Shown here one piece after another: positions 6,276-11,174 of a DNA stretch of 11,174 nucleotides. Below the pieces are notes generated by a model, which was given only the letters and a program-made list of their open reading frames with translations, was not told the DNA's origin and made no database searches. Position numbers and translations under genes: made by a program. Every line of letters starts with the position of its first letter. The stretch's first letter is position 1. This DNA is from CAZWIT01 sp964533435 (GTDB lineage: Bacteria; Patescibacteriota; Patescibacteriia; UBA1558; GWA2-36-10), in assembly GCA_964533435.1 (NCBI GenBank), contig CAZHLU010000030.1, forward strand, positions 1 to 11,174. The letters are read 5' to 3'.

Positions 6276-7979
6276 CTATTGTTTATCATAATAAAATAAA
6301 TCTGGATTCAATACTAAATTAATAGAAAAACCAACGTCATTATTATCTTTTCTAGCACCACTAATACTAACCGACGTTACAAATTCTTTAGCTTCTTCGC
6401 TCTGTAAAACTTTTAGTTGTCTAGCTACTGCCTCATAATTATTGGTAGTTGCACCCAAAGTCAAAGCACCATTATTACCAGCTGAAAGACCACTATAATA
6501 AACTTCTGGTAAAGTATATTTTTCTAATAGCGTAAAAAACTTTGTCCAATAGATGTGTTTATTTAAGGCTTCTTGCACTAAATTAATTTCTTCGCCTAAA
6601 ACTTTAATGTTTTTATTTAAATCATTAAAATTTAAAACCTTTTTTTCAACTTCAAGCATGGCTGTTTGTTGTAATTTCTGTTCTTTGATAATAGCCTGCT
6701 CTTGTAAGACTAAAGCACCATAAAAAACTCCAATAATAATTAAGGAAGCAACGCCCGCTAAAGACAATAGGCCATTGATCTGGCGCCAACTGCGCATTTT
6801 AGCAGCCTGCGGTATTAAATCAACATTACCAATTTCTCCCATTAGACCATTTTTGCGGAGAAGGTCTGGTTGATGAAATTTATTATTTTCAACTGGGGCT
6901 GCCGGAACCACTGGTGATTTAGTAAGCTTTTCTGCAGTTGGCATACTAGGAATAGTAAAATCTGGCATCACTGGTTCTGGTTTGGCTATCTCTGGTTTTG
7001 CTTCTGCCATAGGTAAAATAATATCTGCTTCTTCTGAAGCTTTAGCTACTTTTTCAAGTGGTGGTTTAGTTTCTAAAATATCTTCAACTTTTTGATTTAA
7101 ATCTTTAAAATCCTGTTTCGGCACATCCACATTTTGTTTACTAGCCTGATGCATTTCTACATTAGCAGTCTCTATCTTGTAACCATTACGTTTTACGGCC
7201 TGAGTTAAAACTGAGGCATTCTGTTTAGCTGGCTTAGGAGCACGGGGCTTAGGCTTAAAAAAAGATAATAAACGTTCCCACCAAGAAGGACCACTACTTT
7301 TTAATTTAACTTCTTTAATTTTTTTATTAGACACAAAATCTTGAATATGCTCACCTGTCTTAATATTATTATTTGTTTCCGTAGTAATTGGACTAATAAT
7401 TGGTGCTGTATAAATAGGAGACTTAATAGTTGGAATTACTAAAGGCTCAACTTTTGGTTCAACTTTTGTTTTTTCTGAATTAACTGGAGTTTTATTTGGC
7501 AATGGCTTTATCTTTGGAGCTGATTTTGAAGAAGAAAATAATTTAGACCAAAAAGAAGGCCCGCTACTTTTTAATTTAACTTCTTTAATTTTTTTATCAG
7601 AAACAAAATCTTGAATATGCTCCTCCACTTTATCAACTTTTGGTGCCGCTTTTGCTTCCATAGCCTTAATATCTGGAGCAATAAAAATAGGAGATTTAAT
7701 AACTGGAGTAGGAGCTGCTGTCTCTATTTTTTCTTTTGATTCACTGACAGTATTTAAAACCGGCACTGGTTTTACTTTTGGCACTGGTTTTAAAGAAGAA
7801 AATAATTTAGACCAAAGAGAAGGATTAGAGCCACTCTCCTTACTTGCATGTGCCCCCTTGGTTTTGGTATTAAGCGGAGATGATAAGTCTGGCGTAAAAG
7901 ACCAATTTGATTTTTTAATCAAATCTTCCTTTTTGCGCAGATCCTCTGGCATTAAATTAATATTTTTATCTTCGGCCAT
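6276..7979 (-). CDS. pilN: PilN-like protein with long repeat-bearing cytoplasmic tail
   Basis: The C-terminal part (about 400-567) has PilN layout: one membrane helix (about 403-426), a coiled coil (about 428-475) and a small periplasmic-type alpha/beta domain. PilN is normally near 200 residues; this protein has 567. Nearly 400 residues of Lys/Pro-rich, low-complexity and probably disordered sequence precede the helix. The extreme N-terminus holds INLMPEDLRKKED (7-19), which matches the INLLP motif through which PilN docks on PilM. A second such motif, VDLIP (386-390), lies just before the helix, where INLLP normally sits. The tail contains two ~90-residue repeats and part of a third, each marked by a [FLW]W[SE][KR]L[FL]S segment. 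The gene starts 23 nt after pilM without a visible Shine-Dalgarno. PilN is assigned from topology, motif and position between pilM and pilO. Confidence 0.88.
   Translation of the reverse strand: MAEDKNINLMPEDLRKKEDLIKKSNWSFTPDLSSPLNTKTKGAHASKESGSNPSLWSKLFSSLKPVPKVKPVPVLNTVSESKEKIETAAPTPVIKSPIFIAPDIKAMEAKAAPKVDKVEEHIQDFVSDKKIKEVKLKSSGPSFWSKLFSSSKSAPKIKPLPNKTPVNSEKTKVEPKVEPLVIPTIKSPIYTAPIISPITTETNNNIKTGEHIQDFVSNKKIKEVKLKSSGPSWWERLLSFFKPKPRAPKPAKQNASVLTQAVKRNGYKIETANVEMHQASKQNVDVPKQDFKDLNQKVEDILETKPPLEKVAKASEEADIILPMAEAKPEIAKPEPVMPDFTIPSMPTAEKLTKSPVVPAAPVENNKFHQPDLLRKNGLMGEIGNVDLIPQAAKMRSWRQINGLLSLAGVASLIIIGVFYGALVLQEQAIIKEQKLQQTAMLEVEKKVLNFNDLNKNIKVLGEEINLVQEALNKHIYWTKFFTLLEKYTLPEVYYSGLSAGNNGALTLGATTNNYEAVARQLKVLQSEEAKEFVTSVSISGARKDNNDVGFSINLVLNPDLFYYDKQ
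7224..7826 (-). repeat. Tandem ~264-270 bp repeats inside the pilN-like gene
   Basis: Two units and part of a third encode residues 52-139, 140-229 and 230-252. Each begins with a Trp-containing segment (PSLWSKLFSSLKP, PSFWSKLFSSSKS, PSWWERLLSFFKP). KSPIF/YxAP (95-102, 186-193) and EHIQDFVS (120-127, 210-217) recur inside the units. At DNA level 7291-7352 and 7561-7622 differ at only three of 62 positions, spaced exactly 270 bp, so part of the duplication looks recent or is kept homogeneous. Confidence 0.9.
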
Positions 7980-8002
7980 TTTTATTTTTATTAAAATATA
8001 GC

Positions 8003-9130
8003 TTATTGTATATCACGCATGGCTAAACCAATACTAACTGCCATACTTGGACCAATCTCATATAAGACTGGTTTTAAATCTAAAGGATAGACAATCCTAT
8101 CCCAAGGGTCACCAATGATTACTGGTAACTTCAATAAATTAGATAAATACTCTGGTAATTTAGGCAACCAAGCGCTACCCCCTGTTAAAATAATCTTATC
8201 AATGGTACTAGCTCCTTGTCTTTGATAAATTTCAAAAATATATTTAATCTCATTAATAATGGCCGATAAACTTTTTTCAATTACATCCGGAATGTTTTGA
8301 TTAGCACCAGCCGATAAACCAAAATCACGCTTAAATTGTTCAGCTCGTTCTTGATTAATATTCAAGCTATTCATGATGCCTTTGGTCAAAGACTCACCGC
8401 CAGTATCAATACCTCTGTTTAAAACCGGCACTCCTTCTTCAATAATACATATATCAGTATTACTAGAACCCATATCAACAATCATAATCGTTGATAAATC
8501 ATTACCAATTAAAGAGCGCGACAAAGCAAAAGCTTCTGTTTCTAAACTTAATAAATTTAATTTAGCTTTTTTAAAAATATCAATATAACGAGCTACTAAA
8601 TTTTTAGGAGCAGCTGTTAATAATATCCGATAGTTTTTATCATCAATATGAGTCGAAGTGGGATTAGTAGCATTAGCTGGAACCTCCTTAGTTTCTATTT
8701 TGTCTTCTATTTTTTTAGCAAATAAACCACTACTCTTAACTTTCTTTTTATTCAAAATTTTCCAATCCAAAATCATCTCTTCAATAGGCACAGGAATAAA
8801 TTTTTTAGCTTCCCATTTGATAGCAGCTGCCAAATCTTTTTTTGGCATCGGAGGCAAGGTGATAATAAAATTAAAAACCGAAAAAGTAGGTAGAGCGGCT
8901 ACTACTTGACGACTAGTTATTTTGGATTTACTAGCAATTAGATTAATATAATCAGCAATAGCTTGATTATTTTTTTCAACCGTACCTCTCAAAATATTGG
9001 TAGAAACATCAGCATAACCATAGGTCTTAAGCTTGGCCTGACCTTTAAAATTTTCTAACTCAACCATTTTGATACTAGAGGTACCAATATCAATGCCTAA
9101 ATAACTATTACTACTTGAAAATAAATTCAT
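8003..9130 (-). CDS. pilM: PilM, actin-like ATPase of the type IV pilus
   Basis: PilM forms the cytoplasmic ring that binds the N-terminus of PilN and joins the inner-membrane complex to the motor. The 375 residues show the actin/FtsA-fold nucleotide motifs: phosphate 1 LGIDIGTSSIKMVEL (11-25), phosphate 2 IVDMGSSNTDICI (217-229) and the adenosine motif IILTGGSAWLPKL (313-325). The 1C-like segment EAKKFIPVPIEEMILDW (107-123) is typical of PilM. A Lys-rich, low-complexity insertion (about 128-166) lies between DWKIL and YRILLTAAPKNLV, longer than I expect in this family. It is the first gene of the assembly operon, with a promoter whose predicted start is about 18 nt upstream of the ATG. The Shine-Dalgarno is at best weak (AAGAG). 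Confidence 0.96.
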   Translation of the reverse strand: MNLFSSSNSYLGIDIGTSSIKMVELENFKGQAKLKTYGYADVSTNILRGTVEKNNQAIADYINLIASKSKITSRQVVAALPTFSVFNFIITLPPMPKKDLAAAIKWEAKKFIPVPIEEMILDWKILNKKKVKSSGLFAKKIEDKIETKEVPANATNPTSTHIDDKNYRILLTAAPKNLVARYIDIFKKAKLNLLSLETEAFALSRSLIGNDLSTIMIVDMGSSNTDICIIEEGVPVLNRGIDTGGESLTKGIMNSLNINQERAEQFKRDFGLSAGANQNIPDVIEKSLSAIINEIKYIFEIYQRQGASTIDKIILTGGSAWLPKLPEYLSNLLKLPVIIGDPWDRIVYPLDLKPVLYEIGPSMAVSIGLAMRDIQ

Positions 9131-9154
9131 AATATCTACTCTTTTTATTATCTA

Positions 9155-9184
9155 ATTATAACATATTTATCACTTACAAGCCAA
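9155..9184 (-). promoter_or_regulatory. Sigma70-type promoter with extended -10 for the pil operon
   Basis: On the minus strand TTGGCT (9179-9184, four of six matches to TTGACA) is followed after 18 bp by TATAAT (9155-9160), with TG one base before it (TGTTATAAT). The predicted start is near 9148, leaving a short leader of about 18 nt before pilM. The -35 box begins one base after the TGA stop of the upstream Cys-rich gene. No terminator lies between, so readthrough from that gene is also possible. Confidence 0.75.
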
Positions 9185-9185
9185 A

Positions 9186-11174
9186 TCAATTACTAAACCT
9201 AGGTATAGATTTACTAAAATCTGATAAACCTAATGGCGGATTAGCCTGCAAACGACCATCATTGCTAAATTTTTCAGCTGGTTCTTGATAGGTTGGACTA
9301 TTTGGATTTGTATCTACAAATAAACGATCTAAATAAAAACGTTTAGCCAAAACACTACCCGATACTTTTAATTGCAGATCAGCGCTACTCATAACACTAC
9401 CAGTTTTAAATTGACCGCAACCAGCTTGAGGCACAGAGCAGCTATTTCCATCTCCCAAAACTACAAAAGTACCGGCTAAATTTGTGACACTTGGATCCAA
9501 AATTACATCACCCTTTACTATCCAAACTGCTGATGGAATATTTTTTAGATACCTAATAACCGGAGCTGCACCACCACTGGCTTGATAACTAATATTTTTA
9601 TTAATAGTCAAATTGCCCTCGATGATTATAATACCAGCACCACTATCTTTATTTTGACCAATATTAAAAATTATTTCACTATTAATATCTAGATTGCCAC
9701 TTGGCAAAGATGCTGCCTCAACATAAAAAACTTTATTTTGCATAGCATCATTATTTACCTTACTAACCAAGTCAGCGCCACTAGCTATAGTGACTATTTC
9801 ACTACCAAATTTATTAATTGGATCACCATTTTCTTGAGCAGGTGTAATTAAGCCTTTATAATCCAAGGTGCCTAAAACATTTTTATATTTACCAATATTA
9901 CTACTGTCTCTCAAAAAATCTAAACTAGGACGATAAGCAAGCTCGCCTTGAAAAACTTCCGAAATTGTACTAGAGCTGACTAAATTATTTATACTACCGC
10001 CTGATTCAATTAAATACGAGGCATTATATTTACGAAAAGGTGGATGATAACGACTCAAAATATTTTTTTGACCATAAATATTACCCTGCTCTACCGAAAA
10101 ATAAGGATTAGAACTACTAGTAATAGCTGGTGAAAAATTAATCCAACCTAGGCCACCTAATTGCTGATCATCAGAAAAACTCCACCCCCAACCACACAAA
10201 TTAGCTGTTTCACCGTTAGTAGCATTTAAACGATTATGATGATTGTCTAAAATTACACCTGGGGTTTTGAAAAAATATTCACAAGTACCACAGTTATTTA
10301 TATTTTTATTATAGACATTTAAGGTGCAGCTATTTTCTAAATTTTGAATATCACAGTCCGAACAATTATAACCAGCTATCACTTTTTCTAAAGAACCAAC
10401 TGTTTTTTCTTCACAATTACCATAGTCACTAGCCGATGCTAAACAATCATAATTTGTAGTACAAACTTGAGCGGGATTACTAGAACAATAGGCTTGAGGG
10501 CAATAATAATCAACTGCACAATCAGCATCGTCATTACAAGAAGTATTATTATAGCAAAAGCCTCTAGTACCAGGACATGATAAATCTGCACTATCACAAT
10601 CTGCATCAGAACTACAGTCATTATTAGTAATAGAACATTTATGAGTAGTACTCACTAAACAAACATTTTGACAATCAGCATTAGTACTACAAGCAGTATT
10701 ACTCATTGTGCATATGTTATTAGAGCAGGTATTAAGGCAGTCACTATTCTGATCACAATTTGGCAAAAAATAATTACCACCACACTTTCGATCAACACTA
10801 CAACGTTCACCACTTGGACACTTAGCATCATAAGAACAAATATTATTAGCATCCGAATGACAAGTAGACAAATTACAAACATCAGGGGTTACACAATCCT
10901 CTGCATTACCGTCCCGACAGTAAAAATAGTCATAATCTGAACAACGCCAATTAGTCTGATATTCAACACAAAAGCCTTGGCAATCACGATCTACATTACA
11001 AGCAATAGTTGGCTGATAAAAACAAAAACCAGTAGAAGTATCACAAGTATCCTCGGTATGACAATCACTATCTGTGCTGCACGCTGAAAATTGATCATCG
11101 TTATTACAACGCTTTACAGTTTCATCTTTATAAAAGAAATACTCCAAACAATTATCACATTTATTTTTAGTTTG
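9186..11174 (-). CDS. Large Cys-rich surface protein, 5' end beyond the window
   Basis: The frame is open through the right edge, giving 662 visible residues and no start. A TTG at 11145-11147 is not a credible start because the same Cys-rich pattern continues upstream of it. Visible residues 6-298 hold 43 cysteines, including seven copies of C-x-x-[DN]-x-D-C (at 32, 59, 140, 162, 187, 213 and 238). Next comes CGWGWSFSDD...LGWINF (327-347), resembling the GWAWSxNIGWI motif I recall from secreted proteins of candidate-phyla bacteria. The C-terminal part (about 455-660) is poor in Cys and reads like a beta-helix or beta-sandwich (IIIIEGNLTI, VWIVKGDVIL, LKVSGSVLA), ending in AEKFSNDGRLQANPP. 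Disulfides or bound calcium imply an exported protein, though the signal peptide is out of view. Position next to pilM suggests a pilus-associated adhesin; this is inference, and I do not recognise a named family. Confidence 0.85.
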   Translation of the reverse strand, partial: QTKNKCDNCLEYFFYKDETVKRCNNDDQFSACSTDSDCHTEDTCDTSTGFCFYQPTIACNVDRDCQGFCVEYQTNWRCSDYDYFYCRDGNAEDCVTPDVCNLSTCHSDANNICSYDAKCPSGERCSVDRKCGGNYFLPNCDQNSDCLNTCSNNICTMSNTACSTNADCQNVCLVSTTHKCSITNNDCSSDADCDSADLSCPGTRGFCYNNTSCNDDADCAVDYYCPQAYCSSNPAQVCTTNYDCLASASDYGNCEEKTVGSLEKVIAGYNCSDCDIQNLENSCTLNVYNKNINNCGTCEYFFKTPGVILDNHHNRLNATNGETANLCGWGWSFSDDQQLGGLGWINFSPAITSSSNPYFSVEQGNIYGQKNILSRYHPPFRKYNASYLIESGGSINNLVSSSTISEVFQGELAYRPSLDFLRDSSNIGKYKNVLGTLDYKGLITPAQENGDPINKFGSEIVTIASGADLVSKVNNDAMQNKVFYVEAASLPSGNLDINSEIIFNIGQNKDSGAGIIIIEGNLTINKNISYQASGGAAPVIRYLKNIPSAVWIVKGDVILDPSVTNLAGTFVVLGDGNSCSVPQAGCGQFKTGSVMSSADLQLKVSGSVLAKRFYLDRLFVDTNPNSPTYQEPAEKFSNDGRLQANPPLGLSDFSKSIPRFSN
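10281..11159 (-). repeat. Cys-rich repeat region (C-x-x-[DN]-x-D-C units)
   Basis: Protein-level repeats within the surface protein: CSTDSDC, CNVDRDC, CDQNSDC, CSTNADC, CSSDADC, CNDDADC and CTTNYDC, plus a degenerate CSYDAKC. Each is followed by one or more further cysteines. The region is bracketed by CDNCLEYFF (visible residues 6-14) and CGTCEYFF (295-302), which look like copies of one boundary element. Confidence 0.85.

Noticed and set aside
9186..9188. TGA read as glycine (Gracilibacteria/SR1 code)
   Set aside because: TGA ends the Cys-rich gene, and no other gene in the window has an in-frame TGA; a recoded genome should have many. The standard code explains everything seen.
10439..10621. 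Second minus-strand frame inside the Cys-rich gene
   Set aside because: Its Ile/Val-rich product is the out-of-frame reading of the Cys repeats; no start signal and no family resemblance.

Overview
The window is an AT-rich bacterial type IV pilus (T4P) locus. Every supported gene lies on the minus strand, so transcription runs from the right edge to the left. The organism is most likely a member of the Candidate Phyla Radiation (Patescibacteria, Parcubacteria-like). This rests on the low-GC, tightly packed pilM-N-O-x-B-(receiver)-T-C-pilin order, the absence of a secretin (pilQ) gene, mostly absent Shine-Dalgarno sequences, and a large Cys-rich surface protein with a GWGW...GWINF motif. Taxonomy is inference. 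The standard bacterial code fits: genes end in TAA, TAG or TGA and none contains an internal TGA.

Layout in transcription order. (1) 11174-9186: a large Cys-rich, apparently secreted protein, cut at its 5' end by the right edge. (2) 9184-9155: a promoter with an extended -10 box. (3) 9130-814: a compact operon of pilM (actin-like), a pilN-like gene with a very long repeat-bearing cytoplasmic tail, pilO-like, a small one-helix membrane protein in the usual pilP position, pilB (extension ATPase with intact motifs), a stand-alone CheY-like receiver, a pilT-like gene with degenerate ATPase motifs, and pilC (platform protein). Spacings are 2-23 nt. (4) 810-641: a promoter with a perfect -10 box and a leader with two hairpins and a strong Shine-Dalgarno. 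(5) 640-149: a Cys-rich pilin, followed by an intrinsic terminator at 132-98. (6) 49-1: the first 16 codons of a second pilin, leaving the window at the left edge.

Together the genes make the inner-membrane assembly machine (PilM/N/O, PilC), its motor (PilB), a possible regulator (receiver), a doubtful retraction-motor homologue, and the fibre subunits. The Cys-rich protein next door may be a pilus-associated or other surface adhesin, which is inference only. Not seen in the window: prepilin peptidase (pilD), secretin (pilQ), a histidine kinase, RNA genes, CRISPR arrays or insertion sequences. The points most worth a second look are the PilT homologue that has lost its Walker A lysine, Walker B glutamate and His-box histidine; the duplicated ~90-residue units and two PilM-docking-like motifs in the PilN-like protein; the Cys-repeat surface protein; and the structured leader of the pilin mRNA.
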